Assembly: GCA_012798935.1 (NCBI GenBank)
Contig: JAAZMG010000154.1
Location: 1 to 5,202, forward strand
Direction: 5' to 3'
Source: Tissierellia bacterium
GTDB taxonomy: Bacteria; Bacillota; Clostridia; Tissierellales; Tepidimicrobiaceae
DNA: 5,202 nucleotides
A program made the translations under genes and the position numbers. The notes beneath the pieces were generated by a model. The model did no database searches. It saw only the letters and a list, made by a program, of their open reading frames with translations, and was not told the origin of the DNA. Shown here one piece after another: positions 1 to 5,202 of the stretch (its first letter is position 1; every line of letters begins with the position of its first letter).

Positions 1-153
1 ATCTGGCTCTTCTTCAACTATCTTATCCAATGCCTCTAACCCATTCCTAGCAACCCCAACTACTTGAAAATCATCATCTTTAGATAAAAACTTACTTAAA
101 ATGTCACAAAATTCTTGATTGTCATCTGTAATCAAGATTCTTGTTTTTTCCAA
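1..153 (-). CDS. spo0A: Spo0A, sporulation master response regulator (N-terminal 51 residues; gene runs off the left edge)
   Basis: Spo0A is the phosphorelay response regulator that, once phosphorylated, binds 0A boxes and commits the cell to sporulation. Only the start of its receiver domain is in the window. The translation begins (M)EKTRILITDDNQEF, with the acidic-pocket pair Asp10-Asp11 typical of receiver domains, and continues through VVGVARNGLEALDKI, which closely parallels the VIGVAYNGQECL region of Bacillus subtilis Spo0A. The phosphoacceptor Asp (about residue 56) and the DNA-binding domain lie outside. The start is TTG at 153-151: an in-frame TAA lies directly upstream (156-154), no in-frame ATG follows in the visible part, and a G-rich Shine-Dalgarno sits 8 nt upstream. 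It lies downstream of spoIVB, its usual neighbour in Firmicutes, but is separated from it by a terminator and has its own promoter. Identity is supported by sequence, context and the upstream 0A box. Confidence 0.95.
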   Translation of the reverse strand, partial: MEKTRILITDDNQEFCDILSKFLSKDDDFQVVGVARNGLEALDKIVEEEPD

Positions 154-161
154 TTAAATTA

Positions 162-168
162 CCCCCCT
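162..168 (-). promoter_or_regulatory. Ribosome binding site of spo0A
   Basis: On the minus strand the sequence reads AGGGGGGT, 8 nt before the TTG at 153-151. The spacing is near ideal and, together with the stop codon directly upstream, fixes the TTG as the start. The run of six Gs can pair with the CCUCC anti-Shine-Dalgarno using a G-U pair. Confidence 0.75.
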
Positions 169-194
169 GTTTATCTATTTGTTCCCATAATTAA

Positions 195-223
195 CTATTC
201 GACAAACATTCCTAGTTTCCTTC
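195..223 (-). promoter_or_regulatory. Sigma-H type promoter of spo0A
   Basis: On the minus strand GAAGGAAAC (223-215) matches eight of nine positions of the sigma-H -35 consensus RnAGGAwWW. After 11 nt, GTCGAATAG (203-195) fits the -10 consensus RnnGAATww at all but the last position. The spacing agrees with the 11-12 nt known for sigma-H. The expected transcription start, near 188-190, would give a leader of about 35 nt before the TTG of spo0A. Sigma-H transcription of spo0A is established in Bacillus subtilis and fits this position, between the spoIVB terminator and spo0A. Assignment is by consensus match only. Confidence 0.75.
198..204 (-). promoter_or_regulatory. 0A box (Spo0A binding site) overlapping the spo0A -10 region
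   Basis: The minus strand reads TGTCGAA, an exact match to the Spo0A binding heptamer (consensus TGNCGAA). It overlaps the GAAT core of the sigma-H -10 element. I see no second exact match in the intergenic region. A seven-base match could be chance in isolation, but its place in the spo0A promoter of a sporulating organism makes autoregulation likely. Overlap with -10 suggests repression rather than activation. Confidence 0.7.
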
Positions 224-260
224 TATTTAAAAACTTTTCTTTAAATTATTTTATTTTTTG

Positions 261-288
261 AAACAAAAAAGATAGGCTTTCGCCTATC
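261..288 (-). terminator. Rho-independent terminator of spoIVB
   Basis: On the minus strand a perfect 7-bp stem GATAGGC/GCCTATC (288-282 and 277-271) closes a GAAA tetraloop and is followed by TTTTTTGTTT (270-261). The first bases of the hairpin overlap the TGA stop codon of spoIVB (289-287). This hairpin should separate spoIVB transcription from spo0A. Confidence 0.92.
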
Positions 289-1609
289 AATTTATATTAT
301 CAGCAAACTTTTCATTTAATTGAGAATTTGAATTAACCTGATCTAACATCCACTCAATATATATTCCATAACCTTTCGTAGGATCATTTACAAATACATG
401 AGTTATAGCACCTATTAAATTGCCGTTTTGTATTATTGGACTCCCACTCATTCCCTGGACTATTCCCCCAGTTTTTTGTAATAACTTTTTATCCGTTACC
501 CTAATTGTCATACTCTTTTGATCAGGATATTGTTGGGATTGAGCCTTTAATATTTCAATTTCAAACTTTTCTATTCGATTATTATCTATTGTAGTCAACA
601 TATGGGCTTTTCCTTCTTTTATTTCTTCCTTAAAGCCAATTGGTATAGGTTTCATTTTATTTGATTTTATAAATTCATCAGTTACCAACCCATATATACC
701 AAAAGGAGAGTTTTTAGTTATTTTTCCTAATATATTCTCTGTTTCATAAAAAATCCCCCTAATTTCTCCTGGAGTTCCTCTCTTTCCTTGTTCAATATTA
801 GCAATTCTAGCATTCATTATTTTACCGTATTCTACATTTAATAAATTCCCAGTATCCATATCTGTTATTCCATGGCCTAAGGCTCCAAACATTTTACTCT
901 CATTATCATAAAAGGTAAGGGTTCCAATTCCAGCTGTTTTATCTCTAACCCATATGCCCAGTCTATAACAATTATCCTGCATGCTTTTTATAGGGGTAAT
1001 TTCGGTTTCAAATTTTATTTTATTTCTTTCAATAACTATATTAACCGTTGTATTTTGTATCTGATTTAATAATTCTACTACATGTTCAGCATCTTTTACC
1101 TTTATATTATCTATCTCCAAAATACTATCTCCCGTTTTTATGCCTGCATCTCTAGCTGGATTATATCTTTTTCCATTCATTCCAAGTACATCTGTAACCG
1201 CTACCACTAATACTCCCCTAGTGTTTAATCTTACACCTACTGCATTACCTCCAGGGGTTAACATTTGTCTATTAACTACATTTACATCAAATCTTTTTAC
1301 TGGTATCAATCCCAAAAGTTTTAATTGAAATTTTACTTCTCCTGCATCTATTCCATCTATTTTATAAGTTTTCTTTAAACTTTTGGTGGAGTTTTGATTG
1401 TAAGTGGATTGTACTATTGTATCTTCATTGTGCAATGCACTTAATGAAAATGGGAATAATACATCAATACTTTTTTCTTCTCCTTTTACAATTTTTATTT
1501 CAGTAGGATAACAAAATATACTTGTAATTTTGATTATATAAAAAAAAGCAAATACTAAAATTAATAAAGAAAATATTTTTCTACTTTCCCTATATCTGCC
1601 CAAGTACAA
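287..1609 (-). CDS. spoIVB: SpoIVB, sporulation serine peptidase (PDZ + family S55)
   Basis: SpoIVB is made in the forespore and secreted into the space between the two membranes. In Bacillus subtilis it cleaves SpoIVFA, releasing pro-sigma-K processing in the mother cell. The 440-residue product (426 in B. subtilis) has an N-terminal membrane anchor (about 11-32), a PDZ domain (about 120-205) and a C-terminal S55 peptidase domain. The catalytic triad can be read as His246 (GALGHGITD), Asp373 (RVTDKK) and Ser388 (GMSGSP), a constant +10 offset from B. subtilis His236, Asp363 and Ser378. The PDZ stretch includes the ARDAGIKTGDSILEID loop. The frame given starts at TTG 1609-1607, only 3 nt after the GAGGGG Shine-Dalgarno. 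A second TTG two codons downstream (1603-1601) has a 9-nt spacing and may be the real start, giving 438 residues. It has its own promoter and terminator, so it looks monocistronic. Confidence 0.95.
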   Translation of the reverse strand: MYLGRYRESRKIFSLLILVFAFFYIIKITSIFCYPTEIKIVKGEEKSIDVLFPFSLSALHNEDTIVQSTYNQNSTKSLKKTYKIDGIDAGEVKFQLKLLGLIPVKRFDVNVVNRQMLTPGGNAVGVRLNTRGVLVVAVTDVLGMNGKRYNPARDAGIKTGDSILEIDNIKVKDAEHVVELLNQIQNTTVNIVIERNKIKFETEITPIKSMQDNCYRLGIWVRDKTAGIGTLTFYDNESKMFGALGHGITDMDTGNLLNVEYGKIMNARIANIEQGKRGTPGEIRGIFYETENILGKITKNSPFGIYGLVTDEFIKSNKMKPIPIGFKEEIKEGKAHMLTTIDNNRIEKFEIEILKAQSQQYPDQKSMTIRVTDKKLLQKTGGIVQGMSGSPIIQNGNLIGAITHVFVNDPTKGYGIYIEWMLDQVNSNSQLNEKFADNIN

Positions 1610-1612
1610 TCA

Positions 1613-1618
1613 CCCCTC
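1613..1618 (-). promoter_or_regulatory. Ribosome binding site of spoIVB
   Basis: The minus strand reads AGAGGGGTGA just upstream of the gene. The GAGGGG core is 3 nt from the first TTG (1609) and 9 nt from a second in-frame TTG (1603), so spacing favours the latter. Its 5' end overlaps the TAG stop of the upstream five-codon ORF. Confidence 0.65.
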
Positions 1619-1635
1619 TATTTTGCCTTTACCAT
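1618..1635 (-). CDS. Possible leader mini-ORF of spoIVB (MVKAK)
   Basis: A five-codon ORF, ATG GTA AAG GCA AAA TAG, lies in the spoIVB leader. It is preceded by GTGGGGGTGA, a G-rich Shine-Dalgarno with its G-run ending 5 nt before the ATG. Its stop codon TAG is the first part of the TAGAGGGG that forms the spoIVB ribosome binding site, so ribosomes ending here would sit on the start site of spoIVB. This arrangement could serve translational coupling or set initiation frequency. It may equally be chance; no peptide function is implied. Confidence 0.3.
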   Translation of the reverse strand: MVKAK

Positions 1636-1671
1636 ATTCACCCCCACAAAAAATATTTTTTAACGTAAATA

Positions 1672-1701
1672 TAATTTAGCCTTTTTTCATCTTATTTATT
1701 C
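1672..1701 (-). promoter_or_regulatory. Forespore (sigma-F / sigma-G type) promoter of spoIVB
   Basis: On the minus strand GAATA (1701-1697) is followed after 15 nt by GGCTAAATTA (1681-1672). The latter matches every position of the sigma-F -10 consensus GGnnAnAHTR, and GAATA matches four of five positions of GYWTA at the expected 15-nt spacing. The same GAATA also fits the sigma-G -35 GHATR, with TAAATTA at 18 nt as a poorer -10 (consensus CATnHTA). In Bacillus subtilis spoIVB is read by sigma-F weakly and sigma-G strongly, so a dual promoter would make sense. The start would fall near 1664, giving a leader of about 55 nt that contains the mini-ORF. Confidence 0.55.
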
Positions 1702-1722
1702 TTTTAAAAATTTATTTATTCT
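1692..1722 (-). repeat. 11-bp direct repeat in the spoIVB upstream region
   Basis: AGAATAAATAA occurs twice on the minus strand (1722-1712 and 1702-1692), with starts exactly 20 bp apart, about two helical turns. The downstream copy contains the GAATA of the proposed spoIVB -35 element. A short palindrome TGTCTGACA (1730-1722) ends at the upstream copy. The region is very AT-rich, so chance is a real alternative. Confidence 0.5.
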
Positions 1723-1751
1723 GTCAGACAAATTACATTTTGGTAAATAGG

Positions 1752-1785
1752 AAAAAACACTTTGCATTGTTTGCAAAGTGTTTTT
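1752..1785 (-). terminator. Rho-independent terminator after recN
   Basis: A perfect 9-bp stem CACTTTGCA/TGCAAAGTG (1758-1766 and 1772-1780) with a 5-nt loop is extended by A/T pairs at its base. On the minus strand it is followed by TTTTTT (1757-1752). It begins 6 nt after the recN stop codon and should end the upstream operon. A T-run is also present on the plus strand (1781-1785), so it could act in both directions, but no plus-strand gene reads into it. Confidence 0.92.
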
Positions 1786-1790
1786 ACATA

Positions 1791-3497
1791 CTATCTGTTA
1801 AAATTTAGCTTTTTTGACATTTCTAACATTTCTTTTGCATGAAGTTTTGTAGTATCCGTTAAATCTACACCACCTAAAAGTCTTGATAGTTCATTTATTC
1901 GTTCATCATCATTAAGTTTTCTTACTATTGTATTAGTTTTATCCTCAATTGTATGTTTTTCTATAACAAAATGGGTATCTGCAAGAGCTGCTATTTGTGG
2001 TAAATGAGATATACAAATAATTTGATGGTTTTTAGAAATCATTTTTATTTTCTCTCCTACTATCTGTGCTGTTCTACCACTGATTCCAGTATCAATTTCA
2101 TCAAAGATTAAACAAGGTATGCTATCATAATCAGCTAATATATTTTTAAAAGCTAGCATTATTCTAGACATCTCTCCTCCAGAGATAATCTTCGATAATG
2201 GTTTTAAATCTTCTCCTTTATTAGTAGAAATTAAAAATTCTATCTTATCCCATCCATTAGAAGTGAAATATTCTAATCTATCAAATTTTACTTTAAAGAC
2301 TACATTATTCATATTCAGTTCTTTTAATTCTTTAGTAATAGCATCTTCAATAATTTTACTCATTTTTTTTCTTGTTCGTGTTAATTTAGTACAGTAATTC
2401 ATTAGTTTAGTTTCAATAATTTTTATATCATTTTTTATTTTTTTTATCGCTTCTTCATTATTTAACAATATTTCAAGTCTATTTTCAATGGTATCTCTAT
2501 ATTGAAGAATATCCCCAATTGTATTTCCATATTTCTTTTTTATTTTATTTATAGTATCGATTCTTTCCTCTAAAAATTCTAATCTTTCCCCATCTACTTC
2601 TAAATTCTCTAAATAGTTTCTTATATTCATGGAAAGATCTTGGAGTTGGAAATTTATATCTTCTAAAACTTTATTGTATTCCATTAATTCATTGTCAAAA
2701 TCTTTTATATCATTCATTTTGCTTATACATTTATTTATACTATCTAATATAGAAAAATCATTATAGTTATAATTATGTATCATATCAGATACTTCACCTA
2801 AACCATATCCAATTTCCTTGATATTAGACAACTTTTCATATTCTTTAAAATTTTCATCTTCATTATATTTTAATAAATTAGCACTATTAATTTCATCTAT
2901 TTGATATTTAAGTAAATCAATTTCTCGATCTTTTTCAATATTATTTATAGAAAACTCTTTTAGTTTTTTAACTTCCTCCTGTAATTCTCCATACTTTTCT
3001 TTAACATTTCTTAGTAGATTCCTTGATTCTTTATTACCAAAAGTATCTACTAATTTCATATGGTTGTCTACATTTAATAAAGATTGATGCTCATGTTGTC
3101 CATGAATATCTACTAAATTAGTAGTTATCTTATTTAACATGGTCAATGTAACAACTCTCCCATTAATTCTAGATACACTTCTACCATTTGTATATATTTC
3201 CCTAGAAATTAATAAATAATTATTTGGATCTATATCAATTCCATATTCCTTTAATATTGCATCCACTTCAACTTTTACTGGATCTTCTAAATAAAACAAT
3301 CCTTCCAATGTTGACTTTTCCTTTCCCTTTCTAACCAGCTCTCTACTAGCTCTCTGACCTAAAATCATATTAATTCCCTCAACAATTATAGATTTTCCAG
3401 CCCCTGTTTCACCAGTAAGCACATTAAATCCTTTAGTAAAATTTATCTTTAAATCATCTATAATAGCAAAGTTACTAATATTTAACTCAACTATCAT
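1791..3497 (-). CDS. recN: RecN, DNA double-strand break repair SMC-like ATPase
   Basis: RecN is an early responder to double-strand breaks; it holds DNA ends together and supports RecA-dependent recombination in the cytoplasm. The 568-residue product (576 in Bacillus subtilis) has the full SMC/ABC-type ATPase split over both ends. The N-terminal part holds Walker A GETGAGKS (29-36) and the conserved VDIHGQHEHQSL block (129-140). The middle (about 155-395) is rich in Lys, Glu and Leu, as expected for coiled coils. The C-terminal part holds the signature ISGGEMSR (438-445), Walker B CLIFDEID (462-469) and the switch SHLPQIAALAD (497-507). The ATG at 3497 has TGGGGGT 7-8 nt upstream and lies 15 nt after the argR stop, so the two are almost certainly co-transcribed. 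No LexA-type box was seen upstream. Nothing suggests truncation or loss of ATPase residues. Confidence 0.97.
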   Translation of the reverse strand: MIVELNISNFAIIDDLKINFTKGFNVLTGETGAGKSIIVEGINMILGQRASRELVRKGKEKSTLEGLFYLEDPVKVEVDAILKEYGIDIDPNNYLLISREIYTNGRSVSRINGRVVTLTMLNKITTNLVDIHGQHEHQSLLNVDNHMKLVDTFGNKESRNLLRNVKEKYGELQEEVKKLKEFSINNIEKDREIDLLKYQIDEINSANLLKYNEDENFKEYEKLSNIKEIGYGLGEVSDMIHNYNYNDFSILDSINKCISKMNDIKDFDNELMEYNKVLEDINFQLQDLSMNIRNYLENLEVDGERLEFLEERIDTINKIKKKYGNTIGDILQYRDTIENRLEILLNNEEAIKKIKNDIKIIETKLMNYCTKLTRTRKKMSKIIEDAITKELKELNMNNVVFKVKFDRLEYFTSNGWDKIEFLISTNKGEDLKPLSKIISGGEMSRIMLAFKNILADYDSIPCLIFDEIDTGISGRTAQIVGEKIKMISKNHQIICISHLPQIAALADTHFVIEKHTIEDKTNTIVRKLNDDERINELSRLLGGVDLTDTTKLHAKEMLEMSKKLNFNR

Positions 3498-3512
3498 ACC
3501 TATACCCCCAGA

Positions 3513-3965
3513 TTATTTGAGTAAATTTTGGATCTTGTCTAAGGTAGAGTCAATTATATCTAGATCACTAATGGCAATAAATATGGTATCATCCCCGGCT
3601 ATGGTTCCTGCAATACCTTTAATCCTAGAGTTATCCACTGCTGAGGCACATACCTGTGCTGCCCCAGGCAAAGTCTTTATAACAATAATATTTCCAGCTT
3701 TGTTAACATTTAAAACAGAACTTTTAAAAATTTTAGCCAGCCTTTCATTAGCACCTTCGTGCTGACTATCCATTGTTGCATATTTATACTTTCCACTAGA
3801 AGTTAAAACTTTAACAAGCCTTAATTCTTTTATATCTCTAGAAATAGTAGCTTGAGTTATATCAATTCCCCTATTCAGTAAATAATCTGCCAACTCTTCT
3901 TGAGTTTCTATTTCAACATTTTCTATTAAATCCAATATAATTCTCTGCCTAGTATATTTTTTCAT
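3513..3965 (-). CDS. argR: ArgR/AhrC, arginine repressor
   Basis: ArgR is a hexameric arginine-sensing regulator that represses arginine biosynthesis and, in many bacteria, activates catabolism. The 150-residue product has the family length and both domains. The N-terminal winged helix-turn-helix (about 1-68) includes TQATISRDIKEL (37-48), the recognition helix with the conserved Ser-Arg pair. The C-terminal oligomerisation and arginine-binding domain (about 80-150) includes GAAQVCASAVD (101-111) and GTIAGDDTIF (120-129), whose Asp125-Asp126 pair is the arginine contact in characterised members. The ATG at 3965 follows an excellent Shine-Dalgarno (AAGGAGGG, 5-7 nt spacing). It sits between tlyA and recN, as in Bacillus subtilis (ahrC), and probably shares their transcript, though the 46-nt gap before it may hold an extra promoter and operator. 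Confidence 0.96.
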   Translation of the reverse strand: MKKYTRQRIILDLIENVEIETQEELADYLLNRGIDITQATISRDIKELRLVKVLTSSGKYKYATMDSQHEGANERLAKIFKSSVLNVNKAGNIIVIKTLPGAAQVCASAVDNSRIKGIAGTIAGDDTIFIAISDLDIIDSTLDKIQNLLK

Positions 3966-3981
3966 TTTTCCCTCCTTTTAT

Positions 3982-4010
3982 ATTATAAACCATATCGCAA
4001 TATTCTCATA
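3982..4010 (-). promoter_or_regulatory. Possible argR promoter with an 18-bp ARG-box-like palindrome
   Basis: On the minus strand a perfect -10 TATAAT (3987-3982) lies 16 nt from ATGAGA (4009-4004), which matches four of six -35 bases. Covering the -35 and part of the spacer is TATGAGAATATTGCGATA (4010-3993), an imperfect dyad of form TATnnnAATATTnnnATA. It has the length of an ARG box, but matches the ARG-box consensus well only in its left half. The promoter would start transcription almost at the Shine-Dalgarno, leaving a very short leader. Both elements are tentative in such AT-rich DNA. Confidence 0.3.
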
Positions 4011-4011
4011 A

Positions 4012-4812
4012 CTATAAAGATCTATGAGCCTCATCTATAATTTTTAATATCCTTTCATCACTAATTCTTTTATTTTCCCTTTTTCTAGTAATATATGATA
4101 AGAACTCAATATTCCCTGTAGTACCCGTAATAGGAGAAAAATCTAAGTTAACTACTCTTAATTGAATAGTTTCACAAAATTCAACAATAGATTTTATTAC
4201 CTCGAAATGGATATTTTTATCTTTCACTATTCCTTTCTTTCCAACTTTATCTCTGCCAGCTTCAAATTGAGGTTTTATTAATGCAACTATATGTCCATCC
4301 TCAGATAGTAATTCTCTAGCAACAGGTAAAACTAATTTTAAAGAAATAAAAGATACATCTATGGAAATAAAATCTACTAACTCACCAATATCCTCTTTAG
4401 TTACATATCTAATATTAGTTCTTTCCTTTACAATAACTCTAGGATCTTTTCGAAGTTTCCAATCTAATTGACCGTAACCTACATCTATTGCATATACCTT
4501 TTTTATCCCTTGTTTAAGCATACAATCAGTAAATCCACCTGTAGACGCGCCTATGTCTATAGCAATTTTATCCCCTAGCTCCATACCAAACATATTAATC
4601 GCTTTTTCAAGTTTTAGCCCTCCCCTACTAACATAGATAATTGGGTTTTCCTTAATTCTTATAGGACTATTTATATCAACCTTCTCTCCTGGTTTATCAA
4701 CCCTCCTGTCTCCAATAAAAACTATTCCTTCCATAATAACTCGTCTTGCCTTTTCCCGAGATTCAGTCAATCCTCTTTCAAAAAGTAAAACATCAGCTCT
4801 CCTTTTCCCCAT
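4012..4812 (-). CDS. tlyA: TlyA-family rRNA 2'-O-ribose methyltransferase (YqxC type)
   Basis: TlyA enzymes transfer a methyl group from S-adenosylmethionine to ribose 2'-hydroxyls of rRNA (C1920 of 23S rRNA and, in some members, C1409 of 16S rRNA in Mycobacterium). The 266-residue product has an N-terminal S4 RNA-binding domain (about 4-60) and an FtsJ/RrmJ-type methyltransferase domain. The SAM-binding motif is DIGASTGGFTD (86-96). The catalytic tetrad reads Lys67 (SRGGLKLEKA), Asp152 (SIDVSFISL), Lys180 (LIKPQFEAG) and Glu236 (GNIEFLSY), each offset by 2 from the mycobacterial TlyA residues. It is often annotated as hemolysin, which is unlikely to be its real role. The ATG at 4812 has AGGAGA 7-9 nt upstream, overlapping the stop codon of the preceding gene (10-nt gap). 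Which rRNA is modified cannot be told from the sequence. Confidence 0.95.
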   Translation of the reverse strand: MGKRRADVLLFERGLTESREKARRVIMEGIVFIGDRRVDKPGEKVDINSPIRIKENPIIYVSRGGLKLEKAINMFGMELGDKIAIDIGASTGGFTDCMLKQGIKKVYAIDVGYGQLDWKLRKDPRVIVKERTNIRYVTKEDIGELVDFISIDVSFISLKLVLPVARELLSEDGHIVALIKPQFEAGRDKVGKKGIVKDKNIHFEVIKSIVEFCETIQLRVVNLDFSPITGTTGNIEFLSYITRKRENKRISDERILKIIDEAHRSL

Positions 4813-4822
4813 ATAATCTCTC

Positions 4823-5197
4823 CTATTTATCTATCTTTTTATTACCCTTATTCTTTTTTTCTGGTAAAATATCCAATCCAAATCTTTTTTCCACGAAGTT
4901 AAATATCTTTGCTATTTGAAATATAATTTTTTCCGAATATAGCATAGCAATAGACTTTCCAAAAGCTTTTCCTCCTACAGTCAATGAAGCTATTAATGAG
5001 GTAACAATTATACTTAATACACTCCCATTCCTTATGTCATAAATACTAATTAGTTTATAAATTATGGTAGTTCCTACTGCGCCACTAACTATGCCACTTA
5101 TATCACCTATTACATCATTACAAAAATTGGATACTTCTCCTGCATTTCTAACTAACTTTATAGCATGTTTTGCTTCTTCGATTTTATTAGCTGCCAT
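4823..5197 (-). CDS. Small two-helix membrane protein of unknown function (5' end uncertain)
   Basis: I do not recognise a named family. The 124-residue frame has a charged, probably helical N-terminus (1-20, ending KLVRNAGEVSNF), two hydrophobic segments (about 29-51, rich in Gly/Ser, and 58-78), an amphipathic stretch (about 84-106) and a very basic tail ending KKNKGNKKIDK. The Gly/Ser-rich first helix (VIGDISGIVSGAVG) suggests close helix packing. The ATG at 5197 is only 5 nt from the window edge; the preceding in-frame codon is GCA with no stop, so the gene may start further upstream and no ribosome binding site can be judged. Its stop TAG is part of the tlyA Shine-Dalgarno, which implies co-transcription and possible translational coupling with tlyA. 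Codon use is like that of its neighbours. It is a real gene by coding character and fit, but its function is open. Confidence 0.8.
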   Translation of the reverse strand: MAANKIEEAKHAIKLVRNAGEVSNFCNDVIGDISGIVSGAVGTTIIYKLISIYDIRNGSVLSIIVTSLIASLTVGGKAFGKSIAMLYSEKIIFQIAKIFNFVEKRFGLDILPEKKNKGNKKIDK

Positions 5198-5202
5198 TGC
5201 AT

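Noticed and set aside
224..270. Possible sigma-A (vegetative) promoter of spo0A upstream of the sigma-H promoter
   Set aside because: TTGTTT with TAAAGA at 17 nt on the minus strand is a poor match, and the TTGTTT belongs to the T-tract of the spoIVB terminator. The AT-rich composition makes such matches common.
1140..1328. Open frame of 62 codons on the plus strand
   Set aside because: It lies wholly inside spoIVB on the opposite strand, within the well-conserved PDZ region, and its translation has no recognisable domain. It is a shadow of the real gene.
1717..1721. Second GAATA as an alternative forespore -35 element
   Set aside because: At 15 nt it is followed by GAATAAATAA, which misses the GG and other positions of the sigma-F -10. 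The downstream copy gives a far better promoter.
3517..3765. Open frame of 82 codons on the plus strand
   Set aside because: It lies antisense to the conserved C-terminal domain of argR. The frame is open because of the composition of the argR codons, and no independent coding evidence was seen.
4012..4812. Reading tlyA as a hemolysin or virulence factor
   Set aside because: The S4 domain, SAM motif and K-D-K-E catalytic tetrad all support an rRNA methyltransferase, and no secretion signal is present.
1..5202. Mobile elements, CRISPR arrays, tRNA or rRNA genes, toxin-antitoxin or phage genes
   Set aside because: No transposase, regularly spaced repeats, structural RNA sequence or phage-like gene was seen. 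The window is a conserved chromosomal housekeeping and sporulation locus.

Overview
The window is an AT-rich stretch with every gene on the minus strand. It carries the conserved Firmicutes order (read 5'->3' on the minus strand): unnamed membrane protein, tlyA, argR, recN, spoIVB, spo0A. The spoIVB-spo0A pair, low GC content, frequent TTG starts and strong purine-rich ribosome binding sites point to an endospore-forming low-GC Firmicute, most likely in the Clostridia or Tissierellia. The species cannot be named from this window alone.

Right to left: 5197-4823 encodes a small two-helix membrane protein that I do not recognise; its frame stays open to the window edge. Next is a TlyA-type rRNA ribose methyltransferase (4812-4012), 10 nt downstream. 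Then come the arginine repressor ArgR (3965-3513) and the DNA-repair SMC-like ATPase RecN (3497-1791), separated by 15 nt. These four look like one transcription unit ending at a strong hairpin terminator just after recN (1752-1785). A possible extra promoter and an 18-bp imperfect palindrome lie in the 46-nt tlyA-argR gap.

Downstream, the two sporulation genes appear to be separate units. SpoIVB, a forespore serine peptidase with a PDZ domain (1609-287), is preceded by a good match to a sigma-F promoter that also partly fits sigma-G. Its leader contains a five-codon ORF with its own Shine-Dalgarno sequence. SpoIVB ends in a GAAA-loop terminator that overlaps its stop codon. The first 51 codons of spo0A, the master regulator of sporulation, follow from a TTG start at 153. 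They lie behind a full sigma-H consensus promoter whose -10 region is overlapped by a perfect 0A box.

The genes themselves are ordinary members of well-known families, and I see no undescribed system. The interesting material is regulatory: the sigma-H/0A-box overlap, the sigma-F/G promoter with its mini-ORF leader, the ambiguous TTG start of spoIVB, and the tlyA-argR gap. No intergenic stretch exceeds 300 bases.
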